Origin: OLB6 sp964525565
Lineage (GTDB): Bacteria > Bacteroidota > Ignavibacteria > Kapaibacteriales > Kapaibacteriaceae
DNA length: 64,000 bases
Direction of reading: 5' to 3'
NCBI GenBank assembly: GCA_964525565.1
Contig: CAZGHI010000010.1
Span: 1-64,000, forward strand
Part shown: one piece after another, positions 44,295 through 54,091 of the stretch
Position numbering within the stretch: position 1 is the stretch's first letter
Layout of the letters: every line of letters begins with the position of its first letter
The notes under the pieces: generated by a model
The model's database searches: none
Told to the model about the DNA's origin: nothing
Seen by the model: only the letters and a program-made list of their open reading frames with translations
Program-made: the position numbers and the translations under genes

Positions 44295-44905
44295 CGGCGC
44301 TGACGGCTGAGAACGTATTCAAACAGTACGGACAAAAGACGGTGCTGGCGAACATATCGCTAAGCGTGGGAGCCGGAGAGTGTTTTGGACTATTTGGTGC
44401 AAACGGTAGCGGAAAAAGTACATTGCTCAAAGTTCTTGGCGGACTCATACAGCCTGATTCCGGTTCGGTACAGCTTACCATTAATGGGCATACCATCGAA
44501 CATCTACTGCAACACGTTGGTCTCGTAGCTCCCTGGATGGAATTATACGAGGAGTTCACTGTTGCAGAGCTTCTTATACTGGCGGCGAGGCTACGTGGCC
44601 TTAGCACTCGCGACGGATCTCATTGGGAAACCCTTGAACGGATGGGACTAGATACAAGAGCAAAGGATCCTGTGTTTACATTGAGTAGTGGGTGGCGACA
44701 GAGAGTACTCATCGCAATTGCATTGTTCTTGCATCCAAGTGTACTACTCTTAGACGAACCATCGCTAACGCTAGACCTCGCCGGACGCAATCTGCTAACA
44801 AGGGAAATACAACAATACCGCCACGAGGGCGGTATTGTTATCCTAGCAACAAACGATGAATCGGAGAAACTGCTTTGCACAAGCTCAATTGAGCTTGGAG
44901 TTTAG
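44291..44905 (+). CDS. ABC ATPase, CcmA-like, without a permease
   Basis: A 204-residue single ATPase domain. It has Walker A FGANGSGKST, a signature LSSGWRQRVLIAIAL (variant of LSGGQ), Walker B VLLLDEPSLTLD and an H-loop reduced to ATNDES, where the usual His is Asn. The small size and signature resemble CcmA, the haem-exporter ATPase of cytochrome c maturation. No membrane partner is adjacent, so it must pair with one elsewhere. The missing H-loop His is seen in some CcmA-type proteins and may lower activity. ATGA overlap with the metalloprotease gene. Confidence 0.85.
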   Translation: MTALTAENVFKQYGQKTVLANISLSVGAGECFGLFGANGSGKSTLLKVLGGLIQPDSGSVQLTINGHTIEHLLQHVGLVAPWMELYEEFTVAELLILAARLRGLSTRDGSHWETLERMGLDTRAKDPVFTLSSGWRQRVLIAIALFLHPSVLLLDEPSLTLDLAGRNLLTREIQQYRHEGGIVILATNDESEKLLCTSSIELGV

Positions 44906-44912
44906 AGCACCC

Positions 44913-45716
44913 TTATTTTGGTGTCTTGAACACCGGACTCTTGCTTTCCTTTACATGTCCATACGCACGAATTTCAAGCGTCGGATGCTCCGGGTGATCT
45001 GTTTTGCAGGAGGCTAGTGCCGTAAACTGTCCGGCCATAGATGGTACTACAGTAGCCGTAAGCTCAAAACTTTCCCCCGGTTTAAGAACTACCTTACTGG
45101 TTTTATTTAGTATAAGTCCATTGTCGGCAGTAAAATCCGTAAATGCAATGGGCTTGTCCGAGTTGTTCGCAATGGTAACGGATGTGTTGGACTTTTGTCC
45201 GATTTCAAGATTCTGGAATGAGAAGTACATTGCCGGATTAACCGTTATGGCACGTTGGATGTCGGCCTTTAGGAAGAGGTACGCAACCTTTTCAACGGTA
45301 TCGAGATCCGGGGAAACCGGAGTACCATTCTGGCGAGAAAGCTGCAGAGCTTCGTATGCATCTTGATCCATCCATCGGATTGTGATGCTCTTTGTGATTG
45401 GACCATTCTGCGACGGGCTAATATTCAATTTTACTCCCATTGTACTCACATCACCCGGATTAACTTCCAATTTATCCGGATCTGTTTTTGTACAGCCGCA
45501 CCCAGGTTTTACCTCAACAATTTTCATGGGTTTCACGCCACCATTTTTCATTTTAATTGTGGCCTCGAGGTGCCCTTCTGCAGGTGCCTTGGTTTTGCCC
45601 CAGTCGTAGGTATCGCCGCCGATGATTTCCAGACGCGAGCCTGTTTGTGGTGCTTGTGCGTACACAATTGATGCAGAAAGCAGCAGACTAAAGAATACGA
45701 CCATCAGTCGTGACAT
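44913..45716 (-). CDS. Exported DUF1573 protein
   Basis: A 267-residue exported protein with signal peptide (LMVVFFSLLLSASIVYAQ) and DUF1573 features: GCGCTKTDPDKLEVNPGD in the first Ig-like domain, then a second similar domain (ALASCKTDHPEHPTLEI). DUF1573 is widespread in Bacteroidota and has no assigned function. The ATG at 45716 has an ideal GGAGG site, so the slightly longer frame is not used. A TAnnTTTG box lies about 75 bases upstream. It is a single gene, convergent with the CcmA-like ATPase. Confidence 0.88.
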   Translation of the reverse strand: MSRLMVVFFSLLLSASIVYAQAPQTGSRLEIIGGDTYDWGKTKAPAEGHLEATIKMKNGGVKPMKIVEVKPGCGCTKTDPDKLEVNPGDVSTMGVKLNISPSQNGPITKSITIRWMDQDAYEALQLSRQNGTPVSPDLDTVEKVAYLFLKADIQRAITVNPAMYFSFQNLEIGQKSNTSVTIANNSDKPIAFTDFTADNGLILNKTSKVVLKPGESFELTATVVPSMAGQFTALASCKTDHPEHPTLEIRAYGHVKESKSPVFKTPK

Positions 45717-45790
45717 AATACCTCCGTTGTACACAAATCAGTTGCGTTATTGTGATGCGTTACATTGTTGTTGTGACGCACAAGTTGTTA

Positions 45791-45798
45791 CAAAATTA
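45791..45798 (-). promoter_or_regulatory. TAnnTTTG -7 box of the DUF1573 gene
   Basis: The minus strand reads TAATTTTG, giving a leader of about 68 bases before the ATG at 45716. Confidence 0.5.
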
Positions 45799-45817
45799 CG
45801 TCCAAAAGTTTGTGGAA

Positions 45818-46585
45818 TCAGAATCCTCGCGAAAAACGTAACCCAACGCTCATGGAAAAGAAGTTCCACGGATCGGCAGTGGAAACGCTTGACACTGCAA
45901 GCGAAAACTGTACCATTGGTGTAATAACAGTACCCCGTCCCAATTCCAAGTCATACATTGTGGACACAACAGCTTCGACAAAGATGGGTGCCCGGCGCGC
46001 AAATTCGCCTGTTTCAATCGTCCGTTCTGACGTTCCGGTACCCGGGAAGGTCTCGTTAGCAGGCTCTATGATGCGTTCTGCCAATGTTGCAGTTGATGAA
46101 ATGAGAATATTTCCGCGCACAGCAGCACCGGCAGAAAGTGGTGTCTTGTACAGACGCATGCGCGTTCCAAGTTCCAAGGCTGCATAGGTTGAAGACGTTG
46201 TGAGAACGTATTCGGTAATCAACATGCGCACAGCATCGTCAGGACCACGTCTTGGCAGAGTATCGCCGTTAGCATATAGCGTAGCCGGCTGGAATAGCAG
46301 TCCAGCCCCAATGCCAACAGACAGTGCAGGGGTTATCCACTTCTCGGCACTAACGCCTATGCGTACCGGCAATCCACTACCAGTGGTAAACGTGCAGCAG
46401 GGTAAAAGATACTCGGAATACAGAACATCGGCAGTATGACTGGCATATCCCCCGGTAAGTTCAACACTTACAAACGTCGATGGCATCACATCCGGGAAGC
46501 GTGGGCTTCCTTCCCATCCGTATCCCTGCGCCAACGAAGCTGATGTTGCAACCAACAACACAAAGAAATGAACAACACTTTTCAT
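45818..46585 (-). CDS. Putative outer-membrane beta-barrel protein
   Basis: A 255-residue exported protein: signal peptide ending SLAQ, then alternating amphipathic strands with aromatic girdles (FVSVELTGGYASH, PALSVGIGAGLLF, TYAALELGTRMRLY) and a terminal phenylalanine (MSVGLRFSRGF), the usual C-terminal signature of outer-membrane barrels. I do not recognise a family. It contains one CC pair (LLPCCTF). Its ATG overlaps the stop of the preceding large surface protein (ATGA), so it is the last gene of the nuoM-nuoN unit. Confidence 0.7.
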   Translation of the reverse strand: MKSVVHFFVLLVATSASLAQGYGWEGSPRFPDVMPSTFVSVELTGGYASHTADVLYSEYLLPCCTFTTGSGLPVRIGVSAEKWITPALSVGIGAGLLFQPATLYANGDTLPRRGPDDAVRMLITEYVLTTSSTYAALELGTRMRLYKTPLSAGAAVRGNILISSTATLAERIIEPANETFPGTGTSERTIETGEFARRAPIFVEAVVSTMYDLELGRGTVITPMVQFSLAVSSVSTADPWNFFSMSVGLRFSRGF

Positions 46586-48846
46586 TCCCGAAGGACCGCA
46601 ACACTGGCAAAGACTGTTCCCTGCGATACAACCAACATGTACATACCACGCGGAAGTGTATGAACAGGAATCGAGGTAACCGATTCAAGATTCTGTTCGA
46701 GCATCAATGTTCCGAACATATCGTACAATCGTCCATTTATCGGATCGGTGCGAACCGACGTTACCTTTACCAACATCTGTTCATGTGCAGGATTGGGAGA
46801 AACATCAACAGAAAGCGTACCGTTGGTTGCGGTTTTCACCGGTAGGCCACACACACTGTCAGTGCTAAACCTACCGTTCTGAAAGCTGAGAGAATAAATT
46901 GAGGCGCAGCCTGCGTTACCAAACATTGTTGTTGATTGATTCAGCGATAAGCCCGTTGCAGCATTGTCACCGAGGTACGTATCGAACATGACGATGATAA
47001 AGGTGTCGCGTGGCATGAACGAGCCATTGGCGATCTGCGTTAGTGTGAGTATGCCACGTGGCGACTCCCCTTGTACTACGAACTGTGCCCCTTCGGAGGC
47101 CGTACCCCCGGTAATCGAACCACGATATCGCAGCAGGCTGCCGTCAAAAGACAGTACAATGGATGATGTTTGTGCCCTCGAGATCTTTGACGCTTCCACA
47201 ATGATAGGCATCATAAACGTGGTCCCCGGTTTGAGTGATGCCGAGGGAATCCGCACTCTCATTGTTTCTGTTGGAAGTGACGATCCTCGCAACGGAATGC
47301 GAACCGGAGAACCAAACACATTGGTGTACAGTATGAGAGTTGCATTCAACGTTTCTGCCTGCTGGGGTTGGTAACGAACGGTAAGCACCTGAGAAGATTC
47401 AATATCAATAGGAGGCACCGGATCAGGCGGGCTTACTATTACGTCAGCGCCTGCCGGTTCAACGCGAATACTGTCAATGCGAAGGATAACGTTGCCAGTA
47501 TTTCGTACCGTCAGAGTTCGGTCAACAGCGGATGAACACGATGGCGTTTGCACTACAGGTCCGAAGTCTAACGATGCAGGAAGCACCTCGGCTCTTGGTT
47601 TGCGCGCAAAACCTCTCAGGACAAAGACTCTCTGATACACTCCGTCTGGAATACCCTTGATGGCTCTGCTTCTTATATCGGTTTCAATAACGTAGCGTAT
47701 TTCATGAATACCACCATTTGCAGGAGCAAAACGAACGGAAAGCGTATCCAGCTCATTGGTGCGAATGGTTGAGCCCCCTTCACGAAGAGGTTTTTCTACC
47801 GTGAATGCTGCAGCATCATTCGGTGGACCAGATATTGTTTCGGAAAGGTAACGGGTATGGATATTCCCGCTATTCTTGATTACGATATTGGCCAGCTTCC
47901 CCCCCCCACCGTCGGCATTCACATCACCAAAATCAATCGTATCGCCACGTACTGTGATTGATGGCGGAATGCCCTGGGCATTGTCAACATTCAGCTGTTG
48001 TTGTACACCGACACCGGAAAGTGTTACAACCACTGTATCAGGGTCGCTGGATGGATTTGGAGAGTACACAACATGAAAGTGTGCACTATCTCTTCCGGTG
48101 TTATGTGGAAGGTAGCGGATATTCCATTGCAACTTGTCATGCGGAGCAAACACCGCCCCAACAAGAGTATCAACAAGAAACTCAATATTACCTGCAACAC
48201 TAGTCTTTGGAACAACTGTTTGTTCGAGCACAGGAATACTGATCGACGTTGCATTCGTAATGGAATACGGCTCGGCAGGGGGCTGAGGAGCCGGATTAAC
48301 ATAGACGCTGTCGAACTGAAGGAACGGTGTGTTGGAAGCAAGTGAATACCGCGTTTTTAGCGCACGCAGCAGGAACCGTTTATTGTATGAGACACCGAGT
48401 GTGTCCGTCATTTTTACAATCCGCAGTTCAAGATAGGCCAAAGCAACTACATCGGGAGGAAATGTTGGATTGTTTTTATACGCTCCATATTCAACCTGAA
48501 ATTCTCCGGTATCACCAGGAGCAATGACGTATGGTAAACCACCAAGCCGAAGGAACTCTTCTTTTTGTGGATGCTCTGGTGGTAGTGCCGGCGTATTAAC
48601 GATTTGATAGTAGGGATCGGATTCAGAGTTGGTGATAAGGATTCCCACCGGTACCATATCCAGGTTCACCACATAAAATGTAAGTCGGACGGGAAAACCC
48701 TCTAGCGTTACACCAAAATCCATCACCGTATCGGCGCGGTTATTCGGGTCCCAGAATACCTCTACATTAGGTTGTGCATGGAGGACTGACGCTGTGCCGG
48801 ACACACAGACGATAACTGCTAAAATGAAGGGCAGTAGTCCTATCAC
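46582..48846 (-). CDS. Large exported protein with ASH-like and cohesin-like domains and T9SS-type sorting domain
   Basis: A 754-residue exported protein. The GTG at 48846 overlaps the nuoN stop (GTGA) and begins the signal peptide (GLLPFILAVIVCVSGTASVLHA). ASPM/SPD-2/Hydin-like Ig repeats follow (IDFGDVNADGG ... VIKNSGN; LDFGPVVQTPSC ... TVRNTGN), then a cohesin-like domain around SSIVLSFDGSLLRYRG. The last ~80 residues (LSVDVSPNPAHEQMLVKV ... GMYMLVVSQG) form a T9SS type A-like sorting domain. The ORF extends into nuoN in another frame, which is not used. Function unknown; a surface adhesin or scaffold is plausible. Confidence 0.82.
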   Translation of the reverse strand: MIGLLPFILAVIVCVSGTASVLHAQPNVEVFWDPNNRADTVMDFGVTLEGFPVRLTFYVVNLDMVPVGILITNSESDPYYQIVNTPALPPEHPQKEEFLRLGGLPYVIAPGDTGEFQVEYGAYKNNPTFPPDVVALAYLELRIVKMTDTLGVSYNKRFLLRALKTRYSLASNTPFLQFDSVYVNPAPQPPAEPYSITNATSISIPVLEQTVVPKTSVAGNIEFLVDTLVGAVFAPHDKLQWNIRYLPHNTGRDSAHFHVVYSPNPSSDPDTVVVTLSGVGVQQQLNVDNAQGIPPSITVRGDTIDFGDVNADGGGGKLANIVIKNSGNIHTRYLSETISGPPNDAAAFTVEKPLREGGSTIRTNELDTLSVRFAPANGGIHEIRYVIETDIRSRAIKGIPDGVYQRVFVLRGFARKPRAEVLPASLDFGPVVQTPSCSSAVDRTLTVRNTGNVILRIDSIRVEPAGADVIVSPPDPVPPIDIESSQVLTVRYQPQQAETLNATLILYTNVFGSPVRIPLRGSSLPTETMRVRIPSASLKPGTTFMMPIIVEASKISRAQTSSIVLSFDGSLLRYRGSITGGTASEGAQFVVQGESPRGILTLTQIANGSFMPRDTFIIVMFDTYLGDNAATGLSLNQSTTMFGNAGCASIYSLSFQNGRFSTDSVCGLPVKTATNGTLSVDVSPNPAHEQMLVKVTSVRTDPINGRLYDMFGTLMLEQNLESVTSIPVHTLPRGMYMLVVSQGTVFASVAVLRE

Positions 48847-50279
48847 CAGGAGCTGATTAAACCTGTAATTAACATTGGGAGTACGCCCAATACGATGGTT
48901 GCCGCTGTGCATACCGCAATTGTAACTCCTGCCATCCCTGCCGGTGCAACTGAAGCCTCGTTTTGTGAATCCTGGAAGTACATTTTTACAACCAGACCCA
49001 GATAAAACCATACCGAAATTACGGATGATGCAACTGCTACAATTGTTAGCCATGTATAGCCACTCTCAACGGCTGAAAGAAACAACATGTATTTGCCGAA
49101 GAACCCGGCAAACGGTGGTATGCCGGCAAGTGAAAACATGAACATCGCCATAACCGCTGCAAGCACAGGATTACGCTTGGACAGTCCAGAATACGATGAA
49201 AGTTCCAGTGATTGTTCGTTGTCATTCTCAAGTAATCCCACAACAACAAAAGCACCAAGCTGCATAAACATGTATGCGGTAAGGTAAAACAGCACTGCGT
49301 GATGTCCGTTGCTGTTCCCGGCCACAATACCCATAAGAATATAGCCAGCATGGGCCACCGACGAAAAAGCGAGCATTCGCTTGATGTTTGTCTGAACAAC
49401 TGCCGAGATGTTACCAACTAACATGGTTACTGCAGCAAGAACTGCAACCATTGCCTGCAGAGATGGTGTAAGAGTGGCCGTTTGTGTAAATGGCATCAAA
49501 ACGGCAAATGCAGGAAGTAACGCCGAGAATGCAGCAGCTTTGCCTGCTGTGCTCATGAATGATGTTACCACCGTGGGTGCACCTTCGTACACATCCGGTG
49601 CCCACTGGTGAAATGGGAAGGCAGCAATTTTAAACGACAATCCAACAGCGAGGAGGACGGCTCCAATTGCCAACAATACCGGATACGTACTGCTACCACT
49701 AGCCACAACTCCCAGAATTACGTCGTAATCCAGCGATGTTGTGGCCCCGTATATCAAGGCCATACCATACACTAAAAAACCGGATGCAAAGGCACCGAGA
49801 AGGAAGTATTTGAGAGCACTTTCAACACTACGTTCACGGCGACGTAAAAAGCCGGCCATCACGTAAAACGAGATTGACATTAACTCAACACCAACAAATA
49901 AAACAAGCAGGTTGTTGGCATGGGCCATCAGCATCATCCCTGCCACACTGCTTACCAACATGGTGTAGAACTCATCGTAATCGGAATGGAACCTGCCAAG
50001 ATAGTCCTTAGCCGCCATCATCGCTAAGACACCGGCAACACAGAACAGTACGTCAAAAAAGGCTGCATTACCACCTAACGTGATCATATTGTGAAAACTC
50101 GTGCCCGGTTTCCACAGTGTGAACACAGCAAGGATACCGGTGAGCACCAGCGTAGCTACATAGTACCCAAACACAAGCTTTGATTCAGACTTTACAAATG
50201 CCTGAATCACAATACCAATTGCGCCGAGCGCAAGCCAGATTACGATAAGCGGCAAGGTGCCAAGAATATCAATGTGCAT
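48843..50279 (-). CDS. nuoN: NADH-quinone oxidoreductase subunit N
   Basis: A 478-residue antiporter-like membrane subunit of respiratory complex I. The proton-channel residues sit in GVELMSISFYVMAGF (Glu) and FKIAAFPFHQWAPDVYEGAP (Lys), typical of NuoN. About 14 membrane helices are expected. It starts one base after the nuoM stop. It is the penultimate core subunit here; NuoL, J, K and the peripheral arm are not in the window. Confidence 0.96.
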   Translation of the reverse strand: MHIDILGTLPLIVIWLALGAIGIVIQAFVKSESKLVFGYYVATLVLTGILAVFTLWKPGTSFHNMITLGGNAAFFDVLFCVAGVLAMMAAKDYLGRFHSDYDEFYTMLVSSVAGMMLMAHANNLLVLFVGVELMSISFYVMAGFLRRRERSVESALKYFLLGAFASGFLVYGMALIYGATTSLDYDVILGVVASGSSTYPVLLAIGAVLLAVGLSFKIAAFPFHQWAPDVYEGAPTVVTSFMSTAGKAAAFSALLPAFAVLMPFTQTATLTPSLQAMVAVLAAVTMLVGNISAVVQTNIKRMLAFSSVAHAGYILMGIVAGNSNGHHAVLFYLTAYMFMQLGAFVVVGLLENDNEQSLELSSYSGLSKRNPVLAAVMAMFMFSLAGIPPFAGFFGKYMLFLSAVESGYTWLTIVAVASSVISVWFYLGLVVKMYFQDSQNEASVAPAGMAGVTIAVCTAATIVLGVLPMLITGLISSW

Positions 50280-50280
50280 G

Positions 50281-51813
50281 TTACGGTTTGTTTAGTGCAG
50301 TACTGCCTAGTACATGGTATTCAACTTGAGAAACAACATGGCGGACACTCTGCTCTGAAAGGTCCATAAAAGTCCGGGGACCTACACCTATCCAGATCAT
50401 CAATAGTGTCAGAGGAACTAGCTGCCAATACTCAAGCTTCGTCAGATCACGAAGATGATGGTTCGCAGCATTTTCATTCTTTCCAAACATTACCCTTTGA
50501 TACATCCACAATAAGTACACAGCAGCAAAAATCACACCACTGGCACTCACGATGGCATAGGTCCAATTATGAAGGAAGGGGCTTTGGAAGGCACCGAGCA
50601 ATGTAAGATATTCTCCAACAAACCCGTTTAACCCGGGAAGTCCTACCGATGAGAACATTGCAATCGCAAAGAGTATAGCAAACCTAGGCATAACGCTGGT
50701 TACCCCTCCGTAGTCAGCAATTTCCCTTGTATGACGTCGCTCATACAACACTCCAACACAAAGGAACAGCGCCCCTGTGCTCAGTCCGTGATTAACCATC
50801 TGAATCACGGCACCTTGCACTCCTTCTACCGTGAGACTAAAAATGCCCAGAACAACAAAGCCCATGTGGCTTACGGAGCTATACGCAACAAGCTTCTTAA
50901 TGTCCGTCTGAACCATGGCAACCAAAGCCCCATAAATAATACCGACAACAGCAAGTGCGCTAATGGCAGCAGACAGTTCAGCAGACGTTTGCGGGAAAAG
51001 CTCAAGGTTAAATCGAATTAAACCGTACGTTCCCATCTTTAAGAGTATGGAGGCCAAAACAACAGATCCTGCCGTTGCAGCTTGTACGTGGGCATCAGGT
51101 AACCATGTATGAAATGGAAAGAGTGGAACCTTAATAAAGAAGCTTAGTGCAAAGGCTAGAAACAGCCACAATTGTACTCCCATCGGAATGGCTGGCCCTA
51201 CCATCCGCAACTTCATCAGGTCGGTTGTAAATCCCAGCCCCTGTGCTTCGGCTGCAAAACCTAGCCAGAGAATTGCAACAAGCATCAGGAGCGAACCAAT
51301 TAGCGTGTACAAGAAAAACTTCACCGAAGCATAGATCTTGTCCTTGCCCCCCCATATTCCAATGATGAAGACCATTGGAATGAGAATAAGCTCCCAGAAC
51401 ACGTAGAATAAGAATGTATCAAGAGCCACAAACACGCCCGTCATTCCAAACTGCAGCAACAGCATTAAAGCATGGTATTCCTTGACTCTTGTTCCTATGC
51501 TCTTCCACCCTGCAAGGATTGCAATTGGCATGATAAGCGTTGTTAAGAGAACCAGCAACAGGCTCGTTCCGTCCACACCAATCCGAAAACCTGCATCAAT
51601 TGCTGTTATCCATGGCATGTTCACCGCGAATTGCATTGCAGGCGAACTTGCATCGAACTGTGGCAACAGAAATAACGAGGCCACGAACGTGCTGATACAA
51701 ACAATGAGTGTGGAAATCCGAATAGCCTGCTGTTGCGATCGTTCAATCAGGGCAACCACAACAGCGCCTACCAGCGGTCCAAAGAGTGTACAAAGAAGAG
51801 CAGTAACCCCCAT
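50281..51813 (-). CDS. nuoM: NADH-quinone oxidoreductase subunit M
   Basis: A 510-residue antiporter-like subunit of complex I with about 14 membrane helices. FYVFWELILIPM holds the conserved Glu and FIKVPLFPFHTWLPDAHVQA the conserved Lys and substrate-channel residues. A TTG 3 codons upstream (51822) is open, but ATG 51813 is preferred. nuoM is the first gene of this leftward unit, with no nuoL upstream: the divergent region leads to a histidine kinase. The rest of complex I must be encoded elsewhere. Confidence 0.95.
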   Translation of the reverse strand: MGVTALLCTLFGPLVGAVVVALIERSQQQAIRISTLIVCISTFVASLFLLPQFDASSPAMQFAVNMPWITAIDAGFRIGVDGTSLLLVLLTTLIMPIAILAGWKSIGTRVKEYHALMLLLQFGMTGVFVALDTFLFYVFWELILIPMVFIIGIWGGKDKIYASVKFFLYTLIGSLLMLVAILWLGFAAEAQGLGFTTDLMKLRMVGPAIPMGVQLWLFLAFALSFFIKVPLFPFHTWLPDAHVQAATAGSVVLASILLKMGTYGLIRFNLELFPQTSAELSAAISALAVVGIIYGALVAMVQTDIKKLVAYSSVSHMGFVVLGIFSLTVEGVQGAVIQMVNHGLSTGALFLCVGVLYERRHTREIADYGGVTSVMPRFAILFAIAMFSSVGLPGLNGFVGEYLTLLGAFQSPFLHNWTYAIVSASGVIFAAVYLLWMYQRVMFGKNENAANHHLRDLTKLEYWQLVPLTLLMIWIGVGPRTFMDLSEQSVRHVVSQVEYHVLGSTALNKP

Positions 51814-51915
51814 AGATGTCAACGGTCCCTGATGCGTGAATACGGAGTGAAAAAGCGGCGCAATATAGCACCTCTATGTAGTACAGATCACGTACAGGCT
51901 CGTTTACATCTTTCT

Positions 51916-51923
51916 TAACTTTA
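51916..51923 (+). promoter_or_regulatory. Possible -7 box of the histidine kinase gene
   Basis: TAACTTTA matches TAnnTTTG except for the last base. It lies 24 bases before the ATG at 51948, which is preceded by GAGG. Confidence 0.4.
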
Positions 51924-51947
51924 CAAACCCTAATACCAATCGAGGTA

Positions 51948-54023
51948 ATGTCAAACACGACAACACAATCCCCAGCGTCCAAACTGCTTCGCTCTCTACG
52001 TGAAGACCTGGTTACCAACCCCACTTCTTCGCGGATTGAGTTCGCGCGGAAACTTGCTGTGGAAACGGCTCGTGCTTCAACAAAGCATACCGAGAAAACA
52101 CAGATCTACTGTATTCTGGCGCAGCATTTTCACAACTACGCTGAATTTGACGAAGCCTATGCGTGGCTAGACAAAGCGCGATCGGCTGCAGGAACAGATC
52201 CCAATGCAATAGCCTGGGTTGCCTACATACACGCCTCCATTCTCATGCGTGAACGTCGTAACCGCGAAGCCATGAATTTGCTGGTTCAGCACGAGAAGGA
52301 GCTGAAAGACCTAAATACACCAATCCATGCGCGTATCCTTACACTGAAGGCTGGGTTGCTTGACTCTCTTGGCGAGGTTGACGTAGCAGATGCCACATTC
52401 AAGCGCGCTATTGAGTTGCGCGAGGCGCTGAACGACCCCCTGGGTCTCGCTACAGTGTACTACAATTACGGCGAATTCTGCATGCGGCGCGACGATGATG
52501 TACGTGCGTGGGAATACTTTGAGCGGACGTACGAAATCGAGCAAAAGCTGAAAAATTTTTCCGGGTTAGCGCAGACCTCCTGTCACCTCGCCCAGTTGTA
52601 TGCTAAACAAGGCAATGCTGAACGAAGTCTCCACTTTTATAACGAAGCAAAGCAGTGGGCTTCGGAATCTGGTGTACCGCTAGTGATTGCACTGGTCAAG
52701 AGCAATGCTGCGAGCATCTTTGAATACCTTGGTAACGAAACAGAACATCTGACCTCTCTCCTGGACGCAAAAACCTATTTGGATCGCCATCCCTTTCCGG
52801 CAATTCGGGGAAATGTTCTTGGAAACCTTGGTAAACTCTACACCAACAACGGCCGCTTCGCCGAGGCCGAAGCACTTTTGCGAGAAGCGCTGTCCATTGC
52901 TGAAAGCGAAGAATACGTATATGGCCAGGGATACTGGCTGTATCTGCTCGGGCTGTTGTACAATAAGCAAGAACGATTTGCCGAAGCCATTCCGTTGCTC
53001 ACGCAAGCACGAGACCTCCTTGCATCTGTTCAGGCTCATGTGTACACCTTACAAGCATTTTCTGAACTTGCAAAGGCTCAGGCGGGAGTTGGCGCAACCG
53101 CCGAAGCGTATGCGCTCATGAGCGAGTGGGCTACCGAATACATTCGTCACCATACAAGCGATGTGGAAAGCCGCATTCAAAGAGTGCAACGAGTTCGCGA
53201 GAAAGAACTCAAAGAACGTGAGCAAGAAATATACCGGCTGAAAAACGTTGAATTGAGTGCAGCAAACGATAAACTCAAACAGGCGAATAAGGAATTGCTT
53301 GACCTGGCTGCCGAAAAAGATGAATTCATGGCAATAGCGGCTCACGACCTGCGCAATCCTCTCTCCGATATGCGAACCATGCTACAGTCCGTTATTGCCA
53401 ATTATGATGCTCTCAGCAACGAGGATATCATTGATGTTTGCCGCGAATTGCTCAATACAGTTACCAGAATGGGCTCGACGATTCATGCTTTCTTGGAAAT
53501 AAGCCGAACAGACAAGAAGTCCCGCACGCTCAACATAGATCGCCTTGAACTGATTCACACTATTCATCGTGCAGTTGAACGTCACTCCGCTCGTGCTGCG
53601 GCTAAGAACATTGACTTCGCTGTGCAAGGTCCGCCGCAGTTATGGGCCCTCGGTGACCCTTCAATTGTAGATGCTGTTCTCGACAATCTTATCTCCAATG
53701 CTGTGAAGTTCAGTCCCCACGGAGGTCACATTACCATTGCTGCCGGTACTCATGCCACCCCCCCTGATGGCATTTCTTGCTCACCAGATCACGTTGTAAT
53801 TGCGGTAATTGATTCCGGAAGCGGAATTCCGGAACACGAACAACCACTTCTTTTTTCTAAATATGCCAGGTTGTCGTCGCTGCCAACTGCAGGTGAAGAA
53901 AGTATGGGGCTTGGACTGTATTTGTCGCATCGCCTTGCAGAGCGTATTCAGGCATCGCTCCGTTACGTTAACAACCCTTCCAATGGCGCAACCTTTGTCT
54001 TCGAGCTGCCGGCAGCTCCGTAA
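51948..54023 (+). CDS. Soluble TPR-repeat sensor histidine kinase
   Basis: A 691-residue kinase with no membrane helix. About residues 40-400 are tetratricopeptide repeats (e.g. AEALLREALSIAESEEYVYGQ), a protein-binding superhelix that replaces a sensor domain. A coiled coil (about 405-460) joins it to the HisKA dimerisation domain with the phospho-acceptor His466 in AAHDLRNPL. The ATPase has an N-box (LDNLISNAVKFSPHGG), G1 (VIDSGSGIPE) and G2 (MGLGLYLSHRLAE). No response regulator is adjacent, so the partner is unknown. TPR kinases of this type are common in Bacteroidota. Confidence 0.9.
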   Translation: MSNTTTQSPASKLLRSLREDLVTNPTSSRIEFARKLAVETARASTKHTEKTQIYCILAQHFHNYAEFDEAYAWLDKARSAAGTDPNAIAWVAYIHASILMRERRNREAMNLLVQHEKELKDLNTPIHARILTLKAGLLDSLGEVDVADATFKRAIELREALNDPLGLATVYYNYGEFCMRRDDDVRAWEYFERTYEIEQKLKNFSGLAQTSCHLAQLYAKQGNAERSLHFYNEAKQWASESGVPLVIALVKSNAASIFEYLGNETEHLTSLLDAKTYLDRHPFPAIRGNVLGNLGKLYTNNGRFAEAEALLREALSIAESEEYVYGQGYWLYLLGLLYNKQERFAEAIPLLTQARDLLASVQAHVYTLQAFSELAKAQAGVGATAEAYALMSEWATEYIRHHTSDVESRIQRVQRVREKELKEREQEIYRLKNVELSAANDKLKQANKELLDLAAEKDEFMAIAAHDLRNPLSDMRTMLQSVIANYDALSNEDIIDVCRELLNTVTRMGSTIHAFLEISRTDKKSRTLNIDRLELIHTIHRAVERHSARAAAKNIDFAVQGPPQLWALGDPSIVDAVLDNLISNAVKFSPHGGHITIAAGTHATPPDGISCSPDHVVIAVIDSGSGIPEHEQPLLFSKYARLSSLPTAGEESMGLGLYLSHRLAERIQASLRYVNNPSNGATFVFELPAAP

Positions 54024-54091
54024 ATCACTTCATCATTACTACATTCACTAGCGACATTCACGAACACTCTCATACATGCTCGGGAGGTACA

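Noticed and set aside
48847..49053. Upstream extension of the ASH/T9SS-type protein into nuoN
   Set aside because: The GTG at 48846 gives a proper signal peptide and a GTGA overlap with the nuoN stop.
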